Shown one piece after another: positions 17,235 through 25,876 of a stretch of DNA of 64,000 nt (position 1 is its first letter; each line of letters begins with the position of its first letter). Origin of the DNA: Actinotalea sp. Marseille-Q4924 (GTDB taxonomy: Bacteria; Actinomycetota; Actinomycetes; Actinomycetales; Cellulomonadaceae). Position numbers and translations under genes: made by a program. Location: positions 806,001 to 870,000 of the forward strand of contig NZ_CAKAKB010000003.1 in the NCBI RefSeq assembly GCF_916618755.1. The letters run 5' to 3'. The notes below the pieces were generated by a model. The model had not been told where the DNA came from. It did no database searches and saw only the letters and a list, made by a program, of their open reading frames with translations.

Positions 17235-18041
17235 ATGGGGGTTCTCGACATGGCGGTCGTCTCCGTTGCAGGCCTCGCGGGTCTCGGTGTGGTCGGGCTG
17301 CTCATCGGCTCGTTCCTCAACGTGGTCGTGTGGCGTGTACCCCGCGGTGGATCCGTCGTCGCGCCACCCAGCGCCTGTCCGTCGTGCGACACGCGGATCA
17401 GGCCGCGGGACAACGTGCCCGTCGTGTCGTGGTTGGTCCTCGGTGGCCGGTGCCGGGACTGCTCGACGCCGATCTCCGCCCGGTACCCGCTGGTCGAGGC
17501 CGCCACGGGCGTGCTGTTCCTGCTCGTCGGTCTGCGGTTCGGTCCTTCGTGGGCTCTGCCGGCGTTCCTCTACCTCGCCGCGATCGCCGTGGCGCTGGCG
17601 CTCATCGACCTCGACACGCACCGCCTGCCCGACGCCATCGTCCTGCCCGCGTACCCCGTGACAGCGGCGCTTCTCGTCGTCGCCAGCTGGGGCGAGCAGG
17701 ACTGGCCGGCCCTCCTCCGCACCGGGATCGGGGGAGCGGCGCTGTTCGCCGTCTACTTCGCGCTCGCCGTTGCGAAACCGGGCGGCATGGGTTTCGGCGA
17801 CGTCAAGCTCGCCGGAATTCTCGGCGGTGCACTGGCCTGGGTCGGATGGGGTGCCCTCGTCGTCGGAGGATTCGCCGCCTTCCTGCTTGGCGGGCTGTTC
17901 TCCATCGGCCTGCTCGTCACGAAGCGCGCTGGTCGCGCGTCAGGCATCCCGTTCGGCCCCTGGATGCTCCTGGGCGCCGCCGTCGGTGTTGCCGTCGGTG
18001 AACAGCTCTGGACCGCGTACCTACGCCTCTTGGGCGTCTGA
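17235..18041 (+). CDS. pilD: Prepilin peptidase / N-methyltransferase (A24 family)
   Basis: The enzyme removes class III leaders from prepilins and methylates the new N-terminal residue. The 268-residue protein has the N-terminal methylase domain with two cysteine pairs (CPSC at 48-51, CRDC near 73-76) and the GSFLNVVVWRVPRG motif, then the peptidase helices with both catalytic aspartates, in LIDLDTHRLPD and GFGDVKL. ATG at 17235 is three bases after the preceding stop; the long open frame upstream is the PilX-like gene in another frame. As I recall, Mycobacterium tuberculosis keeps an orphan A24 peptidase next to aroE, which would fit loss of a pilus locus once present at this site. Confidence 0.95.
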   Translation: MGVLDMAVVSVAGLAGLGVVGLLIGSFLNVVVWRVPRGGSVVAPPSACPSCDTRIRPRDNVPVVSWLVLGGRCRDCSTPISARYPLVEAATGVLFLLVGLRFGPSWALPAFLYLAAIAVALALIDLDTHRLPDAIVLPAYPVTAALLVVASWGEQDWPALLRTGIGGAALFAVYFALAVAKPGGMGFGDVKLAGILGGALAWVGWGALVVGGFAAFLLGGLFSIGLLVTKRAGRASGIPFGPWMLLGAAVGVAVGEQLWTAYLRLLGV

Positions 18042-18053
18042 CGCCGGAAGTCC

Positions 18054-18081
18054 TCAAGACGGACCGACGTACACCCGATAA
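18054..18081 (+). promoter_or_regulatory. Candidate WhiG/sigma-28-type promoter of pilM-pilN-pilO
   Basis: TCAA at 18054-18057, 16 bases, then CCCGATAA at 18074-18081, a seven-of-eight match to GCCGATAA. It lies 40 bases before the pilM start, in an 80-base gap after the peptidase gene. Confidence 0.6.
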
Positions 18082-18121
18082 GCCCGATGGGTGCCTTGCG
18101 GCGCCGGGAGGAGGACGGCCA

Positions 18122-19171
18122 GTGGCCAAGTCAGGAGTCATCGGGCTCGACATCGGCACGACCAGTGTCCGTGCGGCCGAGGTCGTGGGCGGCAGGGGTC
18201 GCCAGGGCGGCACGCTCGTGCGGTACGGCGAGGTGGCGCTGCCACCGGGCGCCGTGCGGGACGGCGAGGTCGCCGACCAACCGACCGTGACCGCGGCCCT
18301 CAAGCAGCTGTGGGCGGGAGCGAAGTTCAGCACCCGACAGGTCAACATCGGCATCGGGAACCAGCGGGTCGTCGTCCGCGAGATGGAGCTGCCGTGGATG
18401 CCCCTGCCCCAGCTCAAGGCATCCCTGCCGTTCCAGGTGCAGGAGATGCTGCCCATGTCGACCGACGAGGCGCTGCTGGACTTCTACCCGACCGGTGAGG
18501 TGACGACCGCCGCAGGTCGGATGGTCCAGGGGATGCTCGTCGCGGCGACCAAGGACACGGTGCGTGCCAACGTCATGGCCGTCGAGTCAGCGGGGCTGCG
18601 TCCGCAGCTGGTCGACCTGAGCCCCTTCGCGCTCATGCGCGCCGTGGTCCACGGCGAGATGGCGGGTCGGACCGTCGCCGTGGTCGACATCGGGGCCCGG
18701 ATCACGCAGGTCATCATCGCGGCCGAGGGCACGCCGCGCTTCGTGCGCGTCCTCCCCTCAGGCGGCGGCAACGTCACCGACGCCGTCGCCGGCGCCCTCG
18801 GGTGCTCGGCGCCGGACGCCGAGGCTATCAAGCGCGAGGTCGGCATCGGCTTCGCGGTGCCCCCAGAGCGGACCGCGGCCGCCGAGGCCATCAGCAACGT
18901 CGTGCGTCCTCTCGTCGAGGCCGTCCGCAACACGTTCGTCTACTACGCCAGCAACCACCCCGGCGCCGGCATCGACATGGTCGTGCTCACCGGCGGCGGG
19001 TCACAGCTGCCGGGTCTCGGCCAGTACCTGGCCAGCGCCAGCCGCCTCGCGGTCTCGATGGCGGACCCGCTGAGCATCCTGCGCGTCGGCAAGGGTCTCG
19101 GCATCGACCCGAGCCGCCACGCCACCTTCCCCGCGATGCCTCTCGGCCTGGCCTACGGAGTCGCAGCATGA
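18122..19171 (+). CDS. pilM: Type IV pilus assembly protein PilM (actin-like)
   Basis: PilM is a cytoplasmic actin/FtsA-fold ATP-binding protein that docks on the N-terminus of PilN and links the motor to the alignment complex. The 349-residue protein has the phosphate 1 loop VIGLDIGTTSVRAAEV, the second phosphate loop VVDIGARITQVII and the adenosine motif VVLTGGGSQLPGL. The GTG at 18122 follows GGGAGGAGG. The pilN start overlaps its end by four bases. Confidence 0.94.
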   Translation: MAKSGVIGLDIGTTSVRAAEVVGGRGRQGGTLVRYGEVALPPGAVRDGEVADQPTVTAALKQLWAGAKFSTRQVNIGIGNQRVVVREMELPWMPLPQLKASLPFQVQEMLPMSTDEALLDFYPTGEVTTAAGRMVQGMLVAATKDTVRANVMAVESAGLRPQLVDLSPFALMRAVVHGEMAGRTVAVVDIGARITQVIIAAEGTPRFVRVLPSGGGNVTDAVAGALGCSAPDAEAIKREVGIGFAVPPERTAAAEAISNVVRPLVEAVRNTFVYYASNHPGAGIDMVVLTGGGSQLPGLGQYLASASRLAVSMADPLSILRVGKGLGIDPSRHATFPAMPLGLAYGVAA

Positions 19172-19884
19172 CCGCCACCCTGGAACGGCCCGCCGCCCCG
19201 AGCGGGGGCAAGAAGAACCGTTCGCGCTCGGGTGGCCTGGTGTCGACCCTGCCGCAGGTCAATCTGCTCCCGCCGGAGGTCTACGCCGCCAGGACGCTCA
19301 CCCGGGTCAAGCGTTGGCTCGCCGTCGTCGTCGTGCTGGCCCTGATCATCGCTGCAGGGATCGTGGCGCTCAGCGTCATGACCCAGCAGGCGGTGGACGA
19401 GGAGCTCGCCGCCGAGCAGCTCCGTACCGAAGCGCTCCTGGAGGAGCAGAGGCAGTACGCCGAGGTGCCCGTCGTCCTGTCGCAGCTCGACAGCATCCGT
19501 ACGGCGCGGGAGCTCGGCATGTCCACCGAGGTGCTGTGGCGTGACTACATCTCCGCGATCGCCGCCTCCGCGCCCGACAGCGTCAGCATCGAGACGGTCA
19601 GCATCCTCGCGGCGTCGCCCATGGAGGTGCCGCCGGCACCCTTGACGCCGCTCGACGAGGCCGCCGTGGGGACCATCACCTTCACGGCGAACTCCCTCAC
19701 TGTCCCCGACACGGCCCAGTGGGTCGAGGCGCTCGGCAGCGTCACAGGGCTCACGAACGCATGGTTCAGCTCGGCGACCATCACCGAGGACGAAGAGCTC
19801 GCGTACTACACCGTCACCGGGACGATCCAGATCACCGAGGACGCCCGCGCGAACCGCTTCGCCGCCACCGAGGGAGAGGGCTGA
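19168..19884 (+). CDS. pilN: Type IV pilus assembly protein PilN
   Basis: PilN is a bitopic membrane protein whose cytoplasmic tail binds PilM. The 238-residue protein carries the diagnostic QVNLLPPEV motif at residues 31-39, one membrane helix (about residues 50-72), a coiled-coil (TQQAVDEELAAEQLRTEA) and a ferredoxin-like extracellular domain. ATG at 19168 lies inside the end of pilM, and its stop overlaps the pilO start by one base. The PilM-binding tail is longer than usual because of a basic, Ser/Gly-rich lead of 29 residues. Confidence 0.92.
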   Translation: MTATLERPAAPSGGKKNRSRSGGLVSTLPQVNLLPPEVYAARTLTRVKRWLAVVVVLALIIAAGIVALSVMTQQAVDEELAAEQLRTEALLEEQRQYAEVPVVLSQLDSIRTARELGMSTEVLWRDYISAIAASAPDSVSIETVSILAASPMEVPPAPLTPLDEAAVGTITFTANSLTVPDTAQWVEALGSVTGLTNAWFSSATITEDEELAYYTVTGTIQITEDARANRFAATEGEG

Positions 19885-20693
19885 TGACCGGATCACGCAC
19901 CGTCGGCTGGGTCGTCGGCACCGTCGTCCTCGTCCTGGCGATCCTCGCCGGCACCTGGTTCCTCCTCGCGGCTCCTCGCTTCGAGGCGGCGGCGGAGACG
20001 ATGCTCGAGGTCGAGAACTCCCGCTTCCAGAACGACCTGCTCCAGACGCAGAACGCCCAGCTCAAGGCCGACTTCGCGAACCTCGAGGCGTACAAGGCGG
20101 AGGTGGCGACGCTGCAGCAGCAGATCCCCGGCACCGCCGCCCTCCCGGCCTACGCCCGGACGGTCGCGGATCTCGCAACCGCGAACGACGTCGCGCTCCT
20201 GGAGGTCTCACCGGGCGCCGCCACCGTCTTCACCGTCCCCGTGCCGGTCGTCGAGGCGCCGCCCGCACCCGTGGAGGGTGCGGAGGGTGAGGTCAGCACG
20301 GAGTCGGAGACCGGCACGATCGCCGACGCCGGCCTCGGCTCGAACGAGCCGGCGGCACCCGCCGGCCCGGTCGCGCCCGAGGGGCTCGTCGCCGTTCCCT
20401 TCACCTTCAAGGTGCTCGGGACCTACGACGCGACGAACGCGTTCCTCGCCGCACTCCAGACGGGCACCGAGCGTCTCTTCCTGGTGACCCAGGTGGACGG
20501 CACCAGTCAGCAGGAGGCTGAGGCGACGCCGTCGAAGCCGGCGATCGCGGAGGGCGACGTCGAGCTCACGGTGACCGGGTACACGTACGTGCTCCCCGAG
20601 CTGGCGCCCGTCCAGGCACCGGTCGAGGGCGAGCAGCCTGCGCCCGCGCCCCTGCCGAGCACCACGCGGAACCCGTACGCGCCGCTCGACTGA
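19884..20693 (+). CDS. pilO: Type IV pilus assembly protein PilO
   Basis: PilO pairs with PilN in the inner-membrane alignment complex. The 269-residue protein has a membrane helix (about residues 8-30), a coiled coil (residues 40-76, rich in Gln/Asn/Leu) and a C-terminal ferredoxin-like domain that includes VPFTFKVLGTYDATNAFLAAL. A Pro/Glu/Ala-rich linker interrupts the domain near residues 118-165. It is the last gene of the pilus locus and ends at a strong terminator. No pilP or pilQ follows, which fits a monoderm cell. Confidence 0.9.
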   Translation: MTGSRTVGWVVGTVVLVLAILAGTWFLLAAPRFEAAAETMLEVENSRFQNDLLQTQNAQLKADFANLEAYKAEVATLQQQIPGTAALPAYARTVADLATANDVALLEVSPGAATVFTVPVPVVEAPPAPVEGAEGEVSTESETGTIADAGLGSNEPAAPAGPVAPEGLVAVPFTFKVLGTYDATNAFLAALQTGTERLFLVTQVDGTSQQEAEATPSKPAIAEGDVELTVTGYTYVLPELAPVQAPVEGEQPAPAPLPSTTRNPYAPLD

Positions 20694-20699
20694 GACGTG

Positions 20700-20747
20700 A
20701 ACGACGGTGGGCCCCGACCGGAGCGGTCGGGGCCCACCGTCGTTCTT
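20700..20747. terminator. Strong terminator between pilO and the trypsin-like gene
   Basis: A perfect stem of at least 19 bp, with arms at 20702-20720 and 20724-20742 around a GAG loop, is followed by TTCTTC on the plus strand. It lies between convergent genes. The minus-strand read has a shorter TT after the stem, so it probably also serves the protease gene. Confidence 0.85.
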
Positions 20748-20759
20748 CAGCCGAGAGGC

Positions 20760-21605
20760 TCAGCCCTCGGGGGTCTCCCAGTTCTCGCCGGGGAAGATCC
20801 CGAACGTGGCAAGCCACGCCAGGTCATCAGCGGTGTCGACGCGGTATCCGCCGCCCGTGCCGGCACAGATGGCGTTGAGGCCGTACGACGTCACGGCCGC
20901 GACGACGTTCGAGCCCTCGACGAAGATCGGGCCACCCGAGTCGCCGCTGCACGTGCCGCCGGTGGCCGCGTTGTTCGTGAAGAGCACCGAGTTGCCGGCC
21001 TTCTTCTCACCGAACGCTGCGTCCTGGTTGATGATCTTCAGTGTCGCCTGGCGCCGCTCCAAGGAGCGCTCGGTCAGCCCGGCCCCGGCGGGCATCGAGC
21101 GCTGCAGTCCGTAGCCCACCGCCGTGAAGAGCTGCTTGTTCTGGCCCCGCTTGACGAAGAAGTCGTCGAAGTAGCCCTCCTCGGGGATCACCCCGTACGA
21201 GTCCATGTACACCGGCTCGTCCAGGACGACGACCCCGAGGTCGTTGAGGTAGAACGCCGCGTCGTCGTAGGCGGGGTGGGTGTACGGCGTCCCCTCGACC
21301 GACGTCTCGCCGCCGAGCGGGTAGCCCGACGCCTCACGGTCGTTGACGTCCTCGTCGAACCAGATCGTGACGTTCGCGGCATCGAACGTGCAGTGGCCGG
21401 CGGTCAGGAAGATCGTCGGCGAGATCAGCGTGCCGCTGCATCGCCACATCGGGGTCCCGTCCGCGTCGTCGGCGACCATGATCCCGACGTACGGGTGCTC
21501 CTCGTTGTCGGGCTCGCCGTACCGGATGGCGGCGGCGGGGGAGGCGGAGACTGCTGCCAGGCCGAGTGCGGCCGTCAGTGCCACCGCTGCGCGGGTGAAG
21601 CGCAT
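20760..21605 (-). CDS. Secreted trypsin-like serine protease (S1 family)
   Basis: A 281-residue protein with a Sec signal peptide (basic start, hydrophobic core, SASPAAA before IRYGEP at about residue 27). The chymotrypsin-fold catalytic triad is visible: His in FLTAGHCTF, Asp in NDLGVVVLDEP, Ser in TCSGDSGGPIF. Cys pairs flank the His and Ser. It is convergent to the pilus operon and divergent from aroC. Its substrate is unknown. Its place next to a surface-pilus locus might mean processing of surface proteins, but it could equally be an unrelated secreted protease. The minus-strand leader carries GAGAGAGGAC before ATG. Confidence 0.9.
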   Translation of the reverse strand: MRFTRAAVALTAALGLAAVSASPAAAIRYGEPDNEEHPYVGIMVADDADGTPMWRCSGTLISPTIFLTAGHCTFDAANVTIWFDEDVNDREASGYPLGGETSVEGTPYTHPAYDDAAFYLNDLGVVVLDEPVYMDSYGVIPEEGYFDDFFVKRGQNKQLFTAVGYGLQRSMPAGAGLTERSLERRQATLKIINQDAAFGEKKAGNSVLFTNNAATGGTCSGDSGGPIFVEGSNVVAAVTSYGLNAICAGTGGGYRVDTADDLAWLATFGIFPGENWETPEG

Positions 21606-21753
21606 GGGGGCGTCCTCTCTCGAAGGAGACCTGCGTCATTACAGGATGCGCGGGACGCTACTCCCCGGTACGCCGTGACGGGAGACCCAGCACCACGTCC
21701 GACGCCCGGACGACGACGGTGTCGTGTCAGCACGTCATGGGAGGATCGCGACC

Positions 21754-22974
21754 ATGTTGCGCTGGCTGACCGCAGGCGAGTCCCACGGCGAGGCGCTCGT
21801 CGGCATCCTCGAGGGGCTCCCGGCGGGGGTCCGCGTCACGACCGAGGATGTCCAGGACCGCCTCGCGCGCCGCCGTCTCGGCTACGGCCGCGGCGCCCGG
21901 ATGAAGTTCGAGAAGGACGCCGTCCGCATCCTCGGCGGCCTGCGCCACGGCGTCACCCAGGGCGGCCCGGTCGCGATCGAGGTCGCCAACACCGAGTGGC
22001 CGAAGTGGGTCGACGTCATGTCCGCCGACCCGATCCCTGCCGAGCGCCTCCAGGTCGACGCGGGCACCGGTGACGTCCGCGAGGTCGCACGCAACCGCCC
22101 CCTCACCCGCCCCCGGCCGGGACACGCGGACCTCGTCGGCATGCGCAAGTACGGCTTCGACGACGCCCGCCCCGTGCTCGAGCGCGCGTCCGCCCGCGAG
22201 ACGGCGACCCGCGTCGCGCTCGGCACCGTCGCCGCGCACTTCCTCGAGCAGGCCGCCGGCATCCGTCTCGTCTCGCACGTCGTCGCCATCGGCTCGGTCG
22301 GCGTGCCCGACGACGCCGAGCTGCCGACCCCGGACGACGCCGCCGCCCTCGACGCCGATCCCGTCCGCTGCTTCCACGGCCCGACGTCGGCCGCGATGGT
22401 CGCCGAGATCGACCAGTGCCACAAGGACGGCGACACGCTCGGCGGCGTCGTCGAGGTGCTCGCCTACGACGTGCCGAGCGGTCTCGGTAGCTACACCCAT
22501 TGGGACCGGCGCCTCGACGCGCGACTGTCCGCCGCACTCATGGGCATCCAGGCCATCAAGGCCACCGAGGTCGGCGACGGGTTCCGCACGGCCACCCGCC
22601 GCGGGTCGCAGGCGCACGACGAGATCGAGCGCGACCCCGTGACCGGCCGCATCCGCCGGCGCAGCAACCGCGCGGGCGGTGTCGAGGGCGGCATGAGCAA
22701 CGGCGAGGTCCTCCGGGTCCGCGCCGCCATGAAGCCGATCTCCACCGTCCCGCGCGCGCTCGCCACGATCGACACCGCCAGCGGCGAGCCCACCGCTGCC
22801 CAGCACCAGCGGTCCGACGTGTGCGCCGTCCCGCCGGCCGCGGTCGTGGCCGAGGCGATGGTCGCCCTCGTCCTCGCCGACGCGCTGCTGGAGAAGACCG
22901 GCGGCGACAGCGTCGCCGAGGTCGCCCGCAACCTCCAGGCGTACCTCGACGCGATCCCCGAGCTGCAGCGATGA
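21754..22974 (+). CDS. aroC: Chorismate synthase
   Basis: AroC converts EPSP to chorismate with reduced FMN. The 406-residue protein starts [21 protein letters not shown] and has the family signatures [26 protein letters not shown] and [19 protein letters not shown] at 21754 follows GGGAGG and matches the conserved N-terminus; ten further in-frame codons upstream are not expected to be used. It heads the coupled run aroC-aroK-aroB. Confidence 0.97.
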   Translation: MLRWLTAGESHGEALVGILEGLPAGVRVTTEDVQDRLARRRLGYGRGARMKFEKDAVRILGGLRHGVTQGGPVAIEVANTEWPKWVDVMSADPIPAERLQVDAGTGDVREVARNRPLTRPRPGHADLVGMRKYGFDDARPVLERASARETATRVALGTVAAHFLEQAAGIRLVSHVVAIGSVGVPDDAELPTPDDAAALDADPVRCFHGPTSAAMVAEIDQCHKDGDTLGGVVEVLAYDVPSGLGSYTHWDRRLDARLSAALMGIQAIKATEVGDGFRTATRRGSQAHDEIERDPVTGRIRRRSNRAGGVEGGMSNGEVLRVRAAMKPISTVPRALATIDTASGEPTAAQHQRSDVCAVPPAAVVAEAMVALVLADALLEKTGGDSVAEVARNLQAYLDAIPELQR

Positions 22975-23576
22975 GCGAGACGAGGCCGCCGGCCTCCCGC
23001 CCGGCCGCCGTCCTCATCGGCCCACCCGGATCGGGCAAGAGCACCGTCGCGCGCCTCCTCGCCGACCGGCTCGGCGTCACCTTCCGGGACACCGACGCCG
23101 ACGTCGAGACGGTCGCCGGCAAGACGATCTCCGACGTCTTCGTCGAGGACGGCGAGCCGCGCTTCCGCGAGCTCGAGCGCGAGGCCGTCGCCCGGGCACT
23201 GGCCGAGCACGACGGCGTCCTGTCGCTCGGCGGGGGAGCCGTCCTCGATGAGGGGACGCAGCGCCTGCTCGAGGCGCACACGGGGGCAGGCGGCAGCGTC
23301 GTCTTCCTCGACGTCAGCCTCACGCACGCGGCGCCCCGGGTCGGCTTCAACACCTCCCGTCCGCTCCTGCTCGGCAACCCGCGCGCGCAGTGGCAGGGGC
23401 TCATGAACGCCCGCCGCCCCGTCTACGAGCGGCTCGCCACTCTCAACATCTCGACCGATGGGCTCCGGCCCGGGCAGGTCGCGGACCGCATCGCCGAGGC
23501 GCTGAGCGACACGGCTGCGTCAGCCGACGAGGCGACGACGATCAGCGGGGTCGAGCACGGCGGGGCCCAGGCATGA
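22971..23576 (+). CDS. aroK: Shikimate kinase
   Basis: AroK phosphorylates shikimate at O3. The 201-residue protein has Walker [13 protein letters not shown], the shikimate-binding [16 protein letters not shown] and the [12 protein letters not shown] motif, plus a lid region [18 protein letters not shown]. The ATG overlaps the aroC stop (ATGA). A tail of about 25 residues beyond the normal fold, rich in Ala and Asp, is present. The last codons overlap aroB. Confidence 0.95.
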   Translation: MSETRPPASRPAAVLIGPPGSGKSTVARLLADRLGVTFRDTDADVETVAGKTISDVFVEDGEPRFRELEREAVARALAEHDGVLSLGGGAVLDEGTQRLLEAHTGAGGSVVFLDVSLTHAAPRVGFNTSRPLLLGNPRAQWQGLMNARRPVYERLATLNISTDGLRPGQVADRIAEALSDTAASADEATTISGVEHGGAQA

Positions 23577-24718
23577 GCGAGGCACCGCGCTCCGATGCCC
23601 CCACGACGATCACGGTCAAGGGTGACCAGCCCTACGACGTCGTCGTCGGCCATCATCTGCTCGGGGAGCTGCCCCGCCTGCTCGGCACGGGCGTGCGGCG
23701 CGTCCTCGTCATCCACCCCGGCGCCCTCGCGACGTCGGCGGAGGCGGTCCGGGAGGACCTCCTCGCCCAGGGGTACGAGGCCTACCTCGCGGAGGTCCCG
23801 GAGGCCGAGGAGTCCAAGACCGCCCAGGTCGCGGCGTTCTGCTGGCAGGTCCTCGGCCAGGCCGAGTTCACGCGCTCCGACGCGATCGTCGGGCTGGGCG
23901 GCGGCGCCACGACCGACCTCGCCGGGTTCGTCGCGGCGACCTGGCTGCGGGGCATCAAGGTGATCCACGTCCCCACGACGCTCCTGGCCATGGTCGATGC
24001 GGCCGTCGGCGGCAAGACCGGGATCAACACCGCCGAGGGCAAGAACCTCGTCGGCGCGTTCCACCCGCCGGCCGGCGTCCTGTGCGACCTCACCGCCCTC
24101 GAGACCCTGCCGCGGCACGACCGCACCGCCGGGCTCGCCGAGGTCGTCAAGACGGGGTTCATCGCCGACCCGCGCATCCTCGAGCTCATCGAGGCCGACC
24201 CCGCAGGCCTGACCGCCGATCAGATGGATGACGACGCCCGGCGCACGCTGCGCGAGCTCGTCGAGCGGTCCATCGCCGTCAAGGCGCGCGTCGTGGGGGA
24301 GGACCTCAAGGAGGCGGGCCTGCGCGAGATCCTCAACTACGGCCACACCTTCGGCCACGCCATCGAGCTCACCGAGCGGTACCAGTGGCGCCACGGCGCC
24401 GCCGTCGCCGTCGGCATGGTCTTCGTCGCGGAGCTCGCGCGCCTCGCCGGACGCCTCGACGACGACGTCGTCGACCGCCACCGCGCGATCCTCACCGCGC
24501 TCGGGCTGCCCGTGACGTACCGCGGCGACCGGTGGGAGAAGCTGCTCACCGCGATGCGCCGGGACAAGAAGAGCCGCGGGGACCTGCTGCGCTTCGTCAT
24601 CCTCGAGGACGTCGGCCGCCCGACCCGTCTCGAGGGCCCGGACCCGGCACTGCTGGCCGCCGCGTACGCCGAGGTCAGCCGCGACCTGCCGACCACCCGG
24701 ACGCCCGTGTCCCTGTGA
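23573..24718 (+). CDS. aroB: 3-Dehydroquinate synthase
   Basis: AroB turns DAHP into 3-dehydroquinate with NAD and a divalent metal. The 381-residue protein has the NAD-binding [48 protein letters not shown] and the metal-binding [11 protein letters not shown] with a later RHG. The ATG overlaps aroK by four bases. The following gene, aroQ, has its own promoter-like box 12 bases after the aroB stop. Confidence 0.96.
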   Translation: MSEAPRSDAPTTITVKGDQPYDVVVGHHLLGELPRLLGTGVRRVLVIHPGALATSAEAVREDLLAQGYEAYLAEVPEAEESKTAQVAAFCWQVLGQAEFTRSDAIVGLGGGATTDLAGFVAATWLRGIKVIHVPTTLLAMVDAAVGGKTGINTAEGKNLVGAFHPPAGVLCDLTALETLPRHDRTAGLAEVVKTGFIADPRILELIEADPAGLTADQMDDDARRTLRELVERSIAVKARVVGEDLKEAGLREILNYGHTFGHAIELTERYQWRHGAAVAVGMVFVAELARLAGRLDDDVVDRHRAILTALGLPVTYRGDRWEKLLTAMRRDKKSRGDLLRFVILEDVGRPTRLEGPDPALLAAAYAEVSRDLPTTRTPVSL

Positions 24719-24730
24719 CAGCGGCTGCCC

Positions 24731-24736
24731 TAGCCT
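24731..24736 (+). promoter_or_regulatory. -10 box of a probably leaderless aroQ transcript
   Basis: TAGCCT lies 7 bases before the aroQ ATG, so the transcript would start at or next to the start codon. No Shine-Dalgarno is present in the 25-base gap. Such TANNNT boxes close to start codons mark leaderless genes in actinobacteria. Confidence 0.45.
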
Positions 24737-24743
24737 TGCGGCC

Positions 24744-25190
24744 ATGACGCGCGTCCTCGTCCTCAACGGACCCAACCTCGGCCGCCTCGGCGTGCGCGAG
24801 CCCGAGGTCTACGGCTCGGCGACGCTCGCCGACCTCGAGTCCGCCGCGACGGCGTGGGGCTCCGAGCTGGGCCTCGACGTCGTCGTGCGCCAGACCGACG
24901 ACGAGGCCGAGATCATCGGCTGGGTCCACGAGGCGGTGGACAGCGGCGCCCACGTCGTCCTCAACCCCGCCGCCTTCACGCACTACTCCTACGCGCTCCG
25001 CGACGCCGCAGCGCAGATCACGACGGCGGGGCTCCTGCTCGTCGAGGTCCACCTCTCCAACCCCCTCGCGCGCGAGGACTTCCGGCACGTCAGCGTCATC
25101 GGACCGGTGGCGACCGGGACGGTGGCCGGGTTCGGTCTCGAGTCCTACCGGCTCGCTCTTCAGGCGGTCGCCGCCCGTCTCCCAGGCTGA
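24744..25190 (+). CDS. aroQ: 3-Dehydroquinate dehydratase, type II
   Basis: A 148-residue type II (dodecameric) dehydroquinase. The N-terminal [18 protein letters not shown] carries the catalytic Arg and Tyr lid residues; [16 protein letters not shown] and [15 protein letters not shown] with the catalytic His follow. The reaction dehydrates dehydroquinate to dehydroshikimate. With aroC, aroK, aroB here and aroE at 6.3 kb the window holds five of the seven common-pathway steps; DAHP synthase and EPSP synthase are not in the window. Confidence 0.96.
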   Translation: MTRVLVLNGPNLGRLGVREPEVYGSATLADLESAATAWGSELGLDVVVRQTDDEAEIIGWVHEAVDSGAHVVLNPAAFTHYSYALRDAAAQITTAGLLLVEVHLSNPLAREDFRHVSVIGPVATGTVAGFGLESYRLALQAVAARLPG

Positions 25191-25210
25191 CAGGACACAA
25201 ACCCCCACCC

Positions 25211-25246
25211 TTGTACCACAGGGAACCATGCCCTAGGCTTGTTCCC
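25211..25246 (+). promoter_or_regulatory. Promoter with dyad over the SatD-like gene
   Basis: TTGTAC at 25211-25216, a 17-base spacer and TAGGCT at 25234-25239 form a good vegetative promoter, with the start codon GTG at 25247, i.e. leaderless. A perfect inverted repeat, GGGAAC at 25221-25226 and GTTCCC at 25241-25246, brackets the -10 box and is placed like an operator. The HTH protein it precedes is an obvious candidate to bind it. Confidence 0.55.
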
Positions 25247-25876
25247 GTGCTCGTGATCACCGTCGACCAGCAGGGAAGCCGCCGCGTGGGCGACCGCGTC
25301 GACGACCTCCTCGCGCGACTCGGTTCGTGGCAGGACGGCCGCGCGGGCGTGGTGCGCCGCTTCGAACGCACCGTGGGCGACGAGGTGCAGTGCGTCCTCG
25401 ACGACGCCGACGACGCCGTCGACGTCGCCCTCCGGCTGCTGCGCTGGGGCGGGTGGTCCGTCGGCATCGGTGCGGGCCCCGTGGACGAGCCGCTGCCCGC
25501 GTCGTCGCGCGCCGGGTCGGGGACCGCGTTCGTGCTGGCCCGCCAGGCCGTGGAGCGGGCCAAGACCCGGGGTCGCCCGGTCCCGCTCGCCGTCGACGGC
25601 GCCGGTGCGCTCGAGGCGTCCGACGCCGAGGCCGTGCTGACCCTCCTCGGGGTCGTGACGGAACGGCGGACGGACAGCGGCTGGGAGGTCGTCGACGCGC
25701 TGACCCGCGCCTCCACCACGCAGGAGCGTGTGGCTGAGAGCCTGGGGATCACCCAGCAGGCAGTCAGCCAGCGCCTGCGGGCGGCGCTGTGGGCCGAGGA
25801 GCAGGCGGCGCGGCCGGCGGCAGCGCGTCTGCTGCGCCGGGCTGACCGTCGCGACCACCAGGGGGACGAGGGATGA
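25247..25876 (+). CDS. SatD-like protein with C-terminal helix-turn-helix
   Basis: A 209-residue protein. Residues 1-140 resemble the SatD family (VITVDQQGSRRVGDRVDDLL, then RTVGDEVQCVL and SVGIGAGPV), whose biochemical role is unsettled. Residues 160-195 form a sigma-70 region 4-like or MarR-like helix-turn-helix (TQERVAESLGITQQAVSQRLRAALW). The GTG at 25247 is placed at the expected transcription start; longer upstream frames would run back into aroQ in another frame. It overlaps the next gene by four bases. The name is a family-level guess. Confidence 0.7.
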   Translation: MLVITVDQQGSRRVGDRVDDLLARLGSWQDGRAGVVRRFERTVGDEVQCVLDDADDAVDVALRLLRWGGWSVGIGAGPVDEPLPASSRAGSGTAFVLARQAVERAKTRGRPVPLAVDGAGALEASDAEAVLTLLGVVTERRTDSGWEVVDALTRASTTQERVAESLGITQQAVSQRLRAALWAEEQAARPAAARLLRRADRRDHQGDEG

